The position numbers were made by a program, and so were the translations under genes. Shown one piece after another: positions 8,021-18,400 of a DNA stretch of 64,000 bases (its first letter is position 1; each line of letters starts with the position of its first letter). This stretch comes from Actinophytocola sp035634895 (GTDB taxonomy: Bacteria; Actinomycetota; Actinomycetes; Mycobacteriales; Pseudonocardiaceae). The stretch spans positions 1 through 64,000 of the forward strand of contig NZ_DASQCC010000194.1 in the NCBI RefSeq assembly GCF_035634895.1. Reading direction: 5' to 3'. The notes beneath the pieces were generated by a model that did not search any database, was not told the DNA's origin, and saw nothing but the letters and a program-made list of their open reading frames with translations.

Positions 8021-8098
8021 ATTGGTCGTCCGTAATTCTCTCGGCTTGCAATCTGTAATTTGACGAAAACCGTCGCTGCCGTCTGGCATGATTCTGCG

Positions 8099-8488
8099 GT
8101 GATCATGTACTTGGACGCCAGCGACCTGCTCGTGCTCGCTGCTGCCGTCACCGGTGGTGATCTGGTGGTGCGTGATCTCGGGCTGCTCGACGCCGCGGCG
8201 CACCGGCCGCGGGCGACGGTACTCGGCGTGCAGGCGTACGAGACCCTGTGGCTGAAGGCTGCCGCGCTGCTCGACTCCATCGTGTGCACCCGCCCCCTGG
8301 TCGAGGGAAACTGGCGACTCGGTTGGGTGGCGGCCGTCACCATCTGCGACATGAACGGCTGGTGGATCGACGCCGACGAGGACGAGGCGTTGGAGCTGGT
8401 CCGCGAGGTGGGACGGGGCAACGTCGGCGTGCCGGAGATGGCCCAGCATCTCGAGGAGTGGGCTCACCCCAAAGAGAGCGACATGTGA
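8099..8488 (+). CDS. Fic/Doc-family toxin with degenerate active-site motif
   Basis: A 129-residue all-helical protein of Doc length, directly downstream of a ribbon-helix-helix antitoxin. The Fic loop is RPLVEGNWR (residues 65-73). Compared with the canonical HPFxxGNKR, the catalytic His is Arg, the Phe is Leu and the Lys is Trp, while Gly, Asn and the final Arg remain. AMP- or phosphotransfer by the usual chemistry is therefore doubtful. GTG 8099 is used; ATG 8105 is an alternative. A possible -10 element (CATGAT, 8087-8092) lies seven bases before the GTG, so a separate leaderless transcript is conceivable, but this is weak. Homology to Fic is judged from the loop, the size and the partner gene. 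Confidence 0.72.
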   Translation: MIMYLDASDLLVLAAAVTGGDLVVRDLGLLDAAAHRPRATVLGVQAYETLWLKAAALLDSIVCTRPLVEGNWRLGWVAAVTICDMNGWWIDADEDEALELVREVGRGNVGVPEMAQHLEEWAHPKESDM

Positions 8489-8506
8489 GCGACCGGTCGA
8501 CACGGC

Positions 8507-8537
8507 TTGACCTGGAGTGCGCTCCAGCTTCTACGGT
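8507..8537 (+). promoter_or_regulatory. merR autoregulatory promoter with 19-bp spacer
   Basis: The -35 box TTGACC (8507-8512) and the -10 box TACGGT (8532-8537) are separated by 19 bp, the over-long spacing characteristic of MerR-controlled promoters. The spacer holds a 16-bp dyad, CTGGAGTGCGCTCCAG (8512-8527), with one mismatched pair. The expected transcription start falls at about 8544, exactly on the merR GTG, so the transcript is probably leaderless. Confidence 0.85.
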
Positions 8538-8543
8538 CGAGGG

Positions 8544-8945
8544 GTGACTTATGCGATCGCCGAGGCAGCCCATCGCAGTGGGTTGTCGATCGACACACTC
8601 CGTTACTACGAGCGAATCCAACTGATCGACCCACCGGCCCGCGACTCCGGCGGCCGCCGCGCGTACTCCGACGACGACCTGACCTGGCTGGGGTTCCTGA
8701 CCAAGCTGCGCATGACCGGGATGCCCATCCGGATGATGCGGGAGTACGCGAAGCTGCGGCACCAGGGCATGGCCAGCGCCGGGCGGCGTAAGCAGATCCT
8801 GGTGGAGCAGCGGACGGAGGTACTCAGCCGGATCACCGAGCTGAACTCCTGCCTGGAGGTGCTGAACTACAAGATCGCCAACTACGAGCAGTGCGAGCGG
8901 AACATCGTCACCGAGGACCACGTGGTAGCCGCGGCCACGGCCTAG
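8544..8945 (+). CDS. MerR-family transcriptional regulator
   Basis: A 133-residue MerR regulator. The N-terminal winged helix reads IAEAAHRSGLSIDTLRYYER, followed by the GRRAY wing and a long dimerisation helix. The C-terminal region contains two cysteines (NSC and YEQC) but no recognisable metal-binding cluster, so the inducer is open; AdhR/NmlR-like aldehyde or thiol-stress sensing is one possibility. GTG 8544 is chosen over an upstream in-frame GTG because the latter lies inside the promoter dyad. The flavodoxin gene is convergent and overlaps its stop by 4 bp. Autoregulation is supported by the classic 19-bp-spacer promoter immediately upstream. Confidence 0.9.
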   Translation: MTYAIAEAAHRSGLSIDTLRYYERIQLIDPPARDSGGRRAYSDDDLTWLGFLTKLRMTGMPIRMMREYAKLRHQGMASAGRRKQILVEQRTEVLSRITELNSCLEVLNYKIANYEQCERNIVTEDHVVAAATA

Positions 8946-9394
8946 GCCATGAGGCCGGCGGCGACCGTGGCGCCGAGCTCCCAGCAGGCCTGGAGGTCCG
9001 GCCTGCTCGGCTCGCCCGTCACCGACACCACCCCGGTCGCCTTCACCCAGCCGAGCCCGGTGGTGACCGACTCGATGCCGCGGACCGCGCCGGCCGTGTC
9101 GTCGTTGCCGTGCACGTACAGGCCGAACGGGCGGCCGCGCGTCGCGTCCAGGCACGGGTAGTACGCGAGGTCGAAGAACACCTTCAGCGCCCCGGACATC
9201 ATGCCCAGGTTGGCCGGGGTGCCGAGGAGGTAGCCGTCCGCCGCCAGGGCGTCCGGCACCGTGGCGGCCAACGCCGGGCGGCGCACGACCTCGACGCCGT
9301 GGATCTCGGGATCGGTCGCGCCGGCCAGCACCGCCTCGAACATGGCCTGGCAGGACGGGGACGGGGTGTGATGCACGATCAACAACCTGGGCAC
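8942..9394 (-). CDS. Flavodoxin-family / NAD(P)H-dependent FMN reductase-like protein
   Basis: A 150-residue flavodoxin-fold protein. It starts MPRLLIVHHTPSPSCQAM, the phosphate-binding loop after the first strand. A LGTPANLGMMSGALKVFFD stretch resembles the GSPTYFG-type FMN loop of NAD(P)H-dependent reductases. It is small and lacks a membrane anchor, so it is a soluble electron-transfer or quinone-reductase-like protein. It lies 19 bp downstream of the phosphosugar mutase gene and may be the last gene of the PNP-mutase transcription unit. Its stop overlaps the convergent merR gene. Confidence 0.8.
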   Translation of the reverse strand: MPRLLIVHHTPSPSCQAMFEAVLAGATDPEIHGVEVVRRPALAATVPDALAADGYLLGTPANLGMMSGALKVFFDLAYYPCLDATRGRPFGLYVHGNDDTAGAVRGIESVTTGLGWVKATGVVSVTGEPSRPDLQACWELGATVAAGLMA

Positions 9395-9413
9395 GGTGGG
9401 ACACTAATGGGCC

Positions 9414-11027
9414 CTACAACAGGGCCAGCACCTCGTCGCGCAGTGCGGAAAGCCGGGTCTGCGCCTCCGCGCGTGCCGGGGCCAGGTCGCCCGTCACCGG
9501 GGTGACCACCTCCAGGTACGCCTTCACCTTCGGTTCCGTGCCCGACGGGCGGACCACCACCCGCACCCCCTCGCCACGCAGGCGGACGATGTCCGGGGCC
9601 GGGTTGTCCTGCGTCACCGCCACGCCCGCCAGCGTCGCCGGGGGCGCGGAACGCAGCCTGGCCACCACCGGCGCCGCCGCCGAGGCGTCGTCGAACCGCA
9701 GGGACACCTGGTCGGTCAGGTGCACGCCGTGTGCCACCGACAGCTCGTCCAGCACGTCGAGCAGCGTGCGGCCCGCCGCCTTCAGCGTCGCCGCCAGGTC
9801 GCAGGCCAGTACCGCCGCGGAGATGCCGTCCTTGTCCCGCACGAAGTCCGGATCCACCGACAGGCCCAGCGCCTCCTCGTACGCGAACACCAGCCCCTCG
9901 CCCGCCCGCATCAGCCACTTGAAGCCCGTCAGCGTCTCCACGTGCCGAGCGCCGTGCGCGGCCGCCACGAGCGACAGCAGCGACGACGACACGACCGTCG
10001 ACGCCACCAAGGAGTTCACCTTGTCCACAGTGGACAGGATGTGGTTGCCGAGCAGCACACCGGTCTCGTCGCCGCGGAGCATGCGCCAGCCGCCGGAGTC
10101 GCGCACGCCCACCGCGCAGCGGTCCGCGTCGGGGTCCAGGGCGATGGCCAGGTCGGCGTCCACCTCGGCCGCCAGCGCGAGCAGCAGGTCCGCCGCGCCG
10201 GGCTCCTCCGGGTTGGGGAACGCGACCGTCGGGAAGCCGGGGTCCGGCTCGGCCTGTTCGGGGACCAGCCGCACATCGGTGAAACCCGCGGCCCGCAACG
10301 CTTCCAGCGCCGTCTCGCCGCCGACGCCGTGCATCGGGGTCAGCACGACGCGGAGGTCGCGTGCGGTCCCGCGGGGCAGGGTCGCGATCCGCGTCACGTA
10401 GTCGGACACGACGTCCAGCGGCAGCGCGCCCGGCGCCACCGGCACCGACAGTGCCGGTGGCGCCGCCCGGATCGCCGTCTCGATCAGGCCGTCGTCCGGC
10501 GGCACGATCTGGGCGCCGTCCGCCGCGTAGACCTTGTAGCCGTTGTCGGCCGGCGGGTTGTGCGACGCCGTGATCTGGATGCCCGCGACCGCGTCGAGCG
10601 CGCGGACGTGGAACGCCGTCACGGGGGTCGGCAGCGGGCCGGGCATCGTGCGGACGACGAACCCCGCGGCGGTCAGCACCTCGGCGGCGGCCTTCGCGAA
10701 CTCCGCCGAGCCGTGCCGGGCGTCGCGGCCCACGATCACCGTGCCGCCCGCGTGGCCGGTGAACCTCAGCCACTCGGCGACACCGTGCGTGGCACGGACG
10801 ACCACCGCGCGGTTCATGCCGTTGGACCCCGCGCGGACCGGGCCACGCAGGCCGGCGGTGCCGAACGTGAGCGTGCCGTTCATCCGGTCGGTCAGCTCGT
10901 CGACCGCGGCCGGGTCACCCCCCATGGCACGGGCGGTGATCTGCTGTAACTCGGTCCGCGTCGCCGTGTCCGGGTCGTCGGCGATCCAGCGGAACGCGCG
11001 GTCACGCAGCTCGGAGGACAGGCTCAC
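9414..11027 (-). CDS. Phosphosugar mutase (phosphopentomutase/phosphomannomutase type)
   Basis: A complete 537-residue alpha-D-phosphohexomutase. The phosphoserine loop is ITASHNPPADNGYKVY, the metal loop DPDADRCAVG, the sugar-binding loop begins near GFKWLMR, and the phosphate-binding loop is RPSGTEPK. Its GTG overlaps the purine nucleoside phosphorylase stop in a GTGA, so the two are made together. The context suggests that it converts (deoxy)ribose-1-phosphate from the phosphorylase into the 5-phosphate used by DeoC. Mycobacterial neighbours in the same position are annotated PmmB. Glucose- or mannose-phosphate activity cannot be excluded. Confidence 0.92.
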   Translation of the reverse strand: MSLSSELRDRAFRWIADDPDTATRTELQQITARAMGGDPAAVDELTDRMNGTLTFGTAGLRGPVRAGSNGMNRAVVVRATHGVAEWLRFTGHAGGTVIVGRDARHGSAEFAKAAAEVLTAAGFVVRTMPGPLPTPVTAFHVRALDAVAGIQITASHNPPADNGYKVYAADGAQIVPPDDGLIETAIRAAPPALSVPVAPGALPLDVVSDYVTRIATLPRGTARDLRVVLTPMHGVGGETALEALRAAGFTDVRLVPEQAEPDPGFPTVAFPNPEEPGAADLLLALAAEVDADLAIALDPDADRCAVGVRDSGGWRMLRGDETGVLLGNHILSTVDKVNSLVASTVVSSSLLSLVAAAHGARHVETLTGFKWLMRAGEGLVFAYEEALGLSVDPDFVRDKDGISAAVLACDLAATLKAAGRTLLDVLDELSVAHGVHLTDQVSLRFDDASAAAPVVARLRSAPPATLAGVAVTQDNPAPDIVRLRGEGVRVVVRPSGTEPKVKAYLEVVTPVTGDLAPARAEAQTRLSALRDEVLALL

Positions 11028-11812
11028 AGGCGCTCCACCAGAGCCCGGAGGAGCACGCCCATGCGGGACGCGGACGCGCGGCCTGCCTCGAGGACCTCCT
11101 CGTGGTTCAGCGGCTCGCCCGTGACCCCGGCCGCCAGGTTCGTGACCAGGGACAGGCCGAACACCTCGACCCCGGCCGCCCGGGCGGCGATCGCCTCCAG
11201 GACCGTCGACATGCCGACCAGGTCGGCACCCATGGTCCGGAGCATGCGGATCTCGGCGGGGGTCTCGAAGTGCGGGCCGGGCAGCCCGGCGTACACGCCC
11301 TCGACCAGGGTCGGGTCGATCTCCCGCGCCAGCGTGCGCAGGCGCGGCGAGTACAGGTCGGTCAGGTCGACGAACTGCGCGCCGACCAGCGGTGACGTCG
11401 CGGTGAGGTTCAGGTGGTCGCTGATCAGGACCGGCTGGCCGACCGACACCCCGTCACGCAGGCAGCCGGCGGCGTTGGTGAGCACGACCGTGCGGCAGCC
11501 GGCCGCGGCGGCCGTCCGCACGCCGTGCACGACCGCGCCGACGCCGCGGCCCTCGTACAGGTGCGTGCGGCCGAGCAGGACCAGCGCGCGCTTGTCGCCG
11601 ACCAGGAGCGACCGGGCCGTGCCGCCGTGCCCGGCGACGGTCGGCGTGGTGAACCCCGGCAGGTCGGCCACCGGCAGCTCGAACTCCGCCGCGCCCAGCT
11701 CGTCCGCGGCCGGTCGCCAGCCCGACCCGAGCACGACCGCGACATCGTGCGAGTCGACGCCGGTCTGCTTCGCGATGAGCGCGGCCGCGTCGACGGCTTG
11801 ATCCTGAGTCAC
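11024..11812 (-). CDS. Purine nucleoside phosphorylase
   Basis: This 262-residue trimeric-type phosphorylase cleaves (deoxy)inosine and (deoxy)guanosine with phosphate. Visible are the phosphate-binding VVLGSGW start, the GRTHLYEG segment, VVLTNAAG, the GLPGPHFETPAEIRML loop and the GMSTVLEAIAA purine-binding region, all intact. It begins with GTG 11812 and is followed with a 4-bp overlap by the phosphosugar mutase. This is the same order as deoD-pmmB in mycobacteria, where this gene is called deoD or punA. It supplies sugar-1-phosphate to the nucleoside catabolic route. Confidence 0.95.
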   Translation of the reverse strand: MTQDQAVDAAALIAKQTGVDSHDVAVVLGSGWRPAADELGAAEFELPVADLPGFTTPTVAGHGGTARSLLVGDKRALVLLGRTHLYEGRGVGAVVHGVRTAAAAGCRTVVLTNAAGCLRDGVSVGQPVLISDHLNLTATSPLVGAQFVDLTDLYSPRLRTLAREIDPTLVEGVYAGLPGPHFETPAEIRMLRTMGADLVGMSTVLEAIAARAAGVEVFGLSLVTNLAAGVTGEPLNHEEVLEAGRASASRMGVLLRALVERL

Positions 11813-11856
11813 GCCGCGAGCTTACGTCCCACCCCCGACAGCGGACGCTCCCGTGG

Positions 11857-13707
11857 TCAGCCGGTGACCTGGAAGCCCCCGGCGATGCGGTTGAACAGGG
11901 TCTCGCCGGAGTCCTGCTGTTCGATGGGCACGGTCACCGACACCACCCACAGGTCGTTGGCGTACGGGATCAGGTGCGCGAACGTCGCGCGGCTCAGGTC
12001 GTGGGCGGCCGGGTCGTCCGGCGCGACGTCGTGCGCGGGGACCGTGGTGCGGTAGCTCACCTCCAGCGCCGGCTCCTTCGGCGCGACGGGGACGTTCGCG
12101 AGGTCCGCGATCTGCCGCTCGTACACGACCTCGGTCCCGCGCGACGACCTGAGCCGGGCGACGTACTCCCGGATGTCGTGGCCCATGTAGTAGTTGGCCA
12201 GCCGCTCCACGGTCAGCACCTGGGTGCCGTTCTGCGACAGGTAGTAGGCCCGCGTGCTGTTCGCGAAGTCCGTGTCGTGGACCAGCTCGACGAAGTGCTG
12301 CCAGCTCTCCGGCACTGGGATCGTGAAGCCGCCGGACTGGTCGCCCTCGGCGGTCTCCGCGCTGCCGGTCCTGGGGATCAGCTCCTCGCTCGTCTCCTCC
12401 GTCGTCTCGTTGGTCTGCGAGCTGACCGGCCGTGTGGACGGCGGCAGCAGCGGCTTCCCGCCGACGTACCGGGCCAGCGCGAACCCGCCACCCGCGGCCG
12501 CGAAGAAGAACAGCACCGCCAGGAACGCCACGGTCCCGGTGACCACCGCACCCCGCCCGCGCCTGACCTTCGGCTGGACGGGAGCGTCGAACGGCAGCGG
12601 GCCGGGCGTCTGCGCGAGCGCCGGACCGGACGACCCGGTGCCGGACGGCGGCGCCGTGCCCAGTGCCGCGGCCAGTCCCGGCGGCAGGGAGCCCGGGCCG
12701 GCGGCGAGTGGCGCGCCCGGCCCCGACGGCAGCGAACCCGGGTCGGCCGAGAACGGGGCCGGTTCACGCTCGTCCTCGGTCAGGTCCGGGGCGTCGTCGG
12801 TGACCTCCGCGCCGTGGGCGTTCGCGGCGGCGCCGACCGCGGCGTCCACCCTGGCCAGCTCCTCCTCGGAGAAGAGCGGCGTGTGCGGCGGTGGCAGCAG
12901 GTGGTGCACCCGGCCACGCACCTCCTGGAGCGTGACCCGCTCGGCCGGCTCCTTGACCATCAGCGCGGCCACGACCTCGCCGAGCGAGCCGCCCCTCGAC
13001 GTTCGCGGTACCTCGCCGTTGACGACCTGGTTGACCGTCGCGAGCACGGTCCCGTTCACGTCGTACGGCGGCCGGCCCTCGATCGCCGCGAACAGCGTCG
13101 CGCCGAGGCCCCACAGGTCGGCGGCCGGGGTGACCTCGCGGCCCGCGGCGACCTCCGGTGCGATGTAGGCGGGTGAGCCGAGCATGATGCCGGTGCTGGT
13201 CAGCGTCCGCTCGGCCACGTTCCTGGCGATGCCGAAGTCGGTGAGCTTGACGCGCCCGTCCGCGCCGATGAGCACGTTGCCGGGCTTGACGTCACGGTGC
13301 GTGATGCCGACGTGGTGCGCGGCCGCCAGCCCGGCGGCGACCGCGTCGGCGATGGCCGCGACCTTGGCCTCGGGCAGCGGGCCGAGCACGTCGATGTACA
13401 CGGCCAGGCTGTGCGCCAGCATGTACTCCATGACGACGAACGGCTCGCCGTCCATGCGGGCGACGTCGTGCAGGGTTACCACGTTCGGGTGCGAGAGGGC
13501 GGCGATGGCGCGGGCCTCGCGCAGGGTCCGCTCCCGCAGCTCGGCCGCCTGGTCGTCGGGCATGCCGGGCGGGAGGAGGACCTCCTTCACCGCGACCGGC
13601 CGGCGCAGGAACTCGTCGAACGCCTCCCAGACCGTGCCCATGGCGCCCTGGCCGAGCCGCCGGCGCAACCGGTAGCGCCCGGCGACTACCCGCTCCCCAC
13701 TGGACAC
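11857..13707 (-). CDS. Receptor-type Ser/Thr protein kinase
   Basis: A 616-residue PknB-class kinase. The N-terminal kinase domain (about 11-270) has the GQGAMG loop, ATP-binding Lys41, catalytic HRDVKPGN (137-144), DFG (157-159) and the APE motif. A Pro/Gly/Ala-rich juxtamembrane linker follows (310-380), then one transmembrane helix (about 386-413). The extracellular domain of about 200 residues has no PASTA repeats; it resembles a small folded ligand-sensing module of unknown type. GTG 13707 is preferred because upstream in-frame codons overlap the mutA promoter region. It is likely a membrane kinase sensing an extracellular cue. It sits 44 bp upstream of the PNP gene but need not be functionally linked. 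Confidence 0.92.
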   Translation of the reverse strand: MSSGERVVAGRYRLRRRLGQGAMGTVWEAFDEFLRRPVAVKEVLLPPGMPDDQAAELRERTLREARAIAALSHPNVVTLHDVARMDGEPFVVMEYMLAHSLAVYIDVLGPLPEAKVAAIADAVAAGLAAAHHVGITHRDVKPGNVLIGADGRVKLTDFGIARNVAERTLTSTGIMLGSPAYIAPEVAAGREVTPAADLWGLGATLFAAIEGRPPYDVNGTVLATVNQVVNGEVPRTSRGGSLGEVVAALMVKEPAERVTLQEVRGRVHHLLPPPHTPLFSEEELARVDAAVGAAANAHGAEVTDDAPDLTEDEREPAPFSADPGSLPSGPGAPLAAGPGSLPPGLAAALGTAPPSGTGSSGPALAQTPGPLPFDAPVQPKVRRGRGAVVTGTVAFLAVLFFFAAAGGGFALARYVGGKPLLPPSTRPVSSQTNETTEETSEELIPRTGSAETAEGDQSGGFTIPVPESWQHFVELVHDTDFANSTRAYYLSQNGTQVLTVERLANYYMGHDIREYVARLRSSRGTEVVYERQIADLANVPVAPKEPALEVSYRTTVPAHDVAPDDPAAHDLSRATFAHLIPYANDLWVVSVTVPIEQQDSGETLFNRIAGGFQVTG

Positions 13708-13790
13708 CCGGCCATTGTGCCGGTCCAGGCGACCAGCCTCACACTCGCGTGCCCTGGCGATCAGGTGCGGCCGCCGTAGCATCGATGGGT

Positions 13791-15239
13791 ATGACTTCTG
13801 CGGACCAGCTGAAGCTGGCATCGGATTTCGATCCGGCGACCCGAAACCGCTGGCAGACGCTGGTGGAGAAGGTACTGCGCCGGTCAGGGGCCGACGTGGA
13901 CGGCCACGACGGTCCGGTCGAGGAGATGCTCGCGAGCCCGACGTACGACGGATTCTCGGTAGAGCCGCTCTACACCGCCGACGACACCGTAACCGACGCC
14001 GGCTTCCCCGGGGTGTCGCCGTTCATCCGTGGCTCGCGGGCGGACGGCGCCATCGCGGGCGGCTGGGACATCCGGCAGCGGCACGCCCATCCCGACCCCG
14101 CCGTCACGCGGCAGGCCGTGCTCACCGACCTGGAGCACGGCGTCACGTCGCTGTGGCTCGTGGTCGGTGAGCACGGTGTGCCACTCGACGCCCTGCCGGA
14201 CGTGCTGACGGAGGTGTACCTCGACCTGGCCCCGGTCACGCTCGACGCGGGCGCGGACACCGCCGCCGCGGCCCGCGTGCTCCTGGACCTCCACGAGGAC
14301 AAGGGAATCCAGGCCAGCGCGGTACGCGGCAACCTCGGCGCCGACCCGCTCGGGCTGCGGGCCAGGACCGGCAGGCCCCACGAGGTCGACGGCGTCGTCG
14401 AGCCGGCCAGGATGGCCGAGCGGTACGAGAAGCTGCGCTCGGTCGTCGTGGACGCCCTGCCCTACCACGAGGCCGGCTCGTCGGACGGGCAGGAGCTCGG
14501 CTTCGCACTGGCGACCGCGGTCGCGTACCTGCGTGCGTTGACCGCCGCCGGGTTCTCGGTCGAGGACGCCGCACGGCAGCTGGAGTTCCGCTTCGCCGCG
14601 ACGGCCGACCAGTTCGGCACGATCGCGAAGCTCCGGGCGGCGCGCCGGTTGTGGGCGCGGGTCGCGGAGGTCTCCGGTGCCGCCACCCCCGTGCCGCAGC
14701 ACGCCGTCACGTCCTCGACGATGCTGACCCGCCGGGACCCGTGGAACAACATGCTGCGCACCACGCTCGCCTGCTTCTCCGCCGGGGTGGGCGGGGCGGA
14801 CTCGGTGACCGTGCAGCCGTTCGACGCGGCCATCGGCCTGCCGGACGCCTTCGCGCGCCGCATCGCCCGCAACACGCAGACGATCCTGATCGAGGAGTCG
14901 CGGGTCGCCGGGGTGATCGACCCGGCGGGCGGCTCCTGGTACGTCGAGCGGCACACCGACGGGCTGGCCAGGGCCGGCTGGGCGGTGTTCCAGGAGGTCG
15001 AGCGGGCCGGCGGGCTCGCCGCCGCGCTCGACTCCGGCCTGGTCGCCGAGCGCGTCGCGGCCGTCCGCGACGCCCGCACCGCGCGGCTCGACGCGGGCGA
15101 CGAGGCCATCACCGGGGTGACCGTGTTCCCCAACAAGGACGAGAAACCACTGACCCGCGCACCGGAGCCGGCCCAGCCCTCGGGTGGGCTGCCGAGGGTG
15201 CGTTACGCCGAACCGTTCGAAGCCGCGCTGGAAGGGTGA
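13791..15239 (+). CDS. mutA: Methylmalonyl-CoA mutase small subunit, C-terminally short
   Basis: This beta subunit of heterodimeric methylmalonyl-CoA mutase has the expected TIM-barrel domain (LYTADDTV and PFIRGSRADGA near the N-terminus, SSTMLTRRDPWNNMLRTT, SWYVERHTDGL). It is only 482 residues from ATG 13791 (ATG 13785 adds two). Known MutA proteins are about 610-640 residues and carry a vestigial cobalamin-binding domain. Here the sequence stops at RYAEPFEAALEG, where that domain would begin. mutB starts 3 bp later, so the domain is absent rather than frameshifted out of view. The MutB partner is complete, so the heterodimer should still be active. Confidence 0.92.
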   Translation: MTSADQLKLASDFDPATRNRWQTLVEKVLRRSGADVDGHDGPVEEMLASPTYDGFSVEPLYTADDTVTDAGFPGVSPFIRGSRADGAIAGGWDIRQRHAHPDPAVTRQAVLTDLEHGVTSLWLVVGEHGVPLDALPDVLTEVYLDLAPVTLDAGADTAAAARVLLDLHEDKGIQASAVRGNLGADPLGLRARTGRPHEVDGVVEPARMAERYEKLRSVVVDALPYHEAGSSDGQELGFALATAVAYLRALTAAGFSVEDAARQLEFRFAATADQFGTIAKLRAARRLWARVAEVSGAATPVPQHAVTSSTMLTRRDPWNNMLRTTLACFSAGVGGADSVTVQPFDAAIGLPDAFARRIARNTQTILIEESRVAGVIDPAGGSWYVERHTDGLARAGWAVFQEVERAGGLAAALDSGLVAERVAAVRDARTARLDAGDEAITGVTVFPNKDEKPLTRAPEPAQPSGGLPRVRYAEPFEAALEG

Positions 15240-15242
15240 CCG

Positions 15243-17416
<2,174 letters not shown>

Positions 17417-17417
<1 letters not shown>

Positions 17418-18400
17418 TGGCACGGAAAATCGACCTGGAGGCGTACGCGAAGGGTGTGCTCGCCGGCGAGCGCGGGCCACTGTCCAAGGCCATCACGCTG
17501 GTCGAGTCGCGCAGGCCCGACCACCGTGCGCTCGCCCAGGAGCTGTTGGTCGAGCTCCTGCCCCACGCGGGGGGCGCGCACCGGGTCGGCATCACGGGCG
17601 TGCCCGGCGCGGGCAAGTCGACGTTCATCGACGCGCTGGGCACGATGCTGACCGAGTCGGGACACCGGGTCGCGGTACTCGCCGTCGACCCGTCGTCCAC
17701 CCGCACGGGCGGCTCGATCCTCGGCGACAAGACGCGGATGGCGCGGCTGGCCACGGATCCGGCCGCGTTCATCCGGCCGTCCCCCACCTCGGGGACGCTG
17801 GGCGGGGTGACCCGCGCGACCCGCGAGACGATCGTGCTGATGGAGGCCGCCGGCTACGACGTGGTGCTGGTGGAGACGGTCGGCGTCGGGCAGTCGGAGG
17901 TCGCGGTCGCCAACATGGTCGACTGCTTCCTGCTGCTGACCCTGGCCCGGACGGGCGACCAGCTGCAGGGCATCAAGAAGGGCGTGCTGGAGCTGGCCGA
18001 CGTGATCGCCGTCAACAAGGCGGACGGCGACCACGAGATCCTGGCCCGCAAGGCCGCGCGGGAGCTGTCCGGCGCGCTGCGACTGCTGCGGGGCCACGGC
18101 GACCGGTGGACGCCACCCGTGCTGACCTGCAGTGGGCTGTCCGGCACGGGGCTGGACACGGTGTGGGAGCAGGTCCGGCGCCACCACGACACGCTGTCCT
18201 CGTCGGGTGAGCTGGCGGCGAAGCGGCGGCGGCAGCAGGTCGACTGGACGTGGACCATGGTCCGGGACACGTTGCTGACGCGGCTGTCCGAGCATCCCGG
18301 GGTGCGCGCGCTGACGGCCGACCTGGAGCGGCAGGTGGCCGACGGCGAGCTGACGCCGACGCTCGCGGCGGAACGCATCCTGAAGGAGTTCACGGACTGA
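17417..18400 (+). CDS. meaB: Methylmalonyl-CoA mutase-associated GTPase
   Basis: This 327-residue G3E-class P-loop GTPase (ArgK/MeaB) protects and reloads methylmalonyl-CoA mutase. The Walker A motif is GVPGAGKST, followed by VLAVDPSSTRTGGSILGDKTRM, the VETVGVGQSE Walker B/switch region and the NKAD guanine-specificity motif. It lacks the basic arginine-kinase features, so the old ArgK name is misleading. It overlaps mutB by 1 bp and the following gene by 4 bp. Confidence 0.96.

Noticed and set aside
8060..8098. Upstream TTG start for the Fic-family toxin
   Set aside because: It overlaps a possible promoter (TTGACG...CATGAT), the extra residues are not Fic-like and no ribosome site precedes it. 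The 21-bp spacing also makes the promoter itself too weak to annotate.
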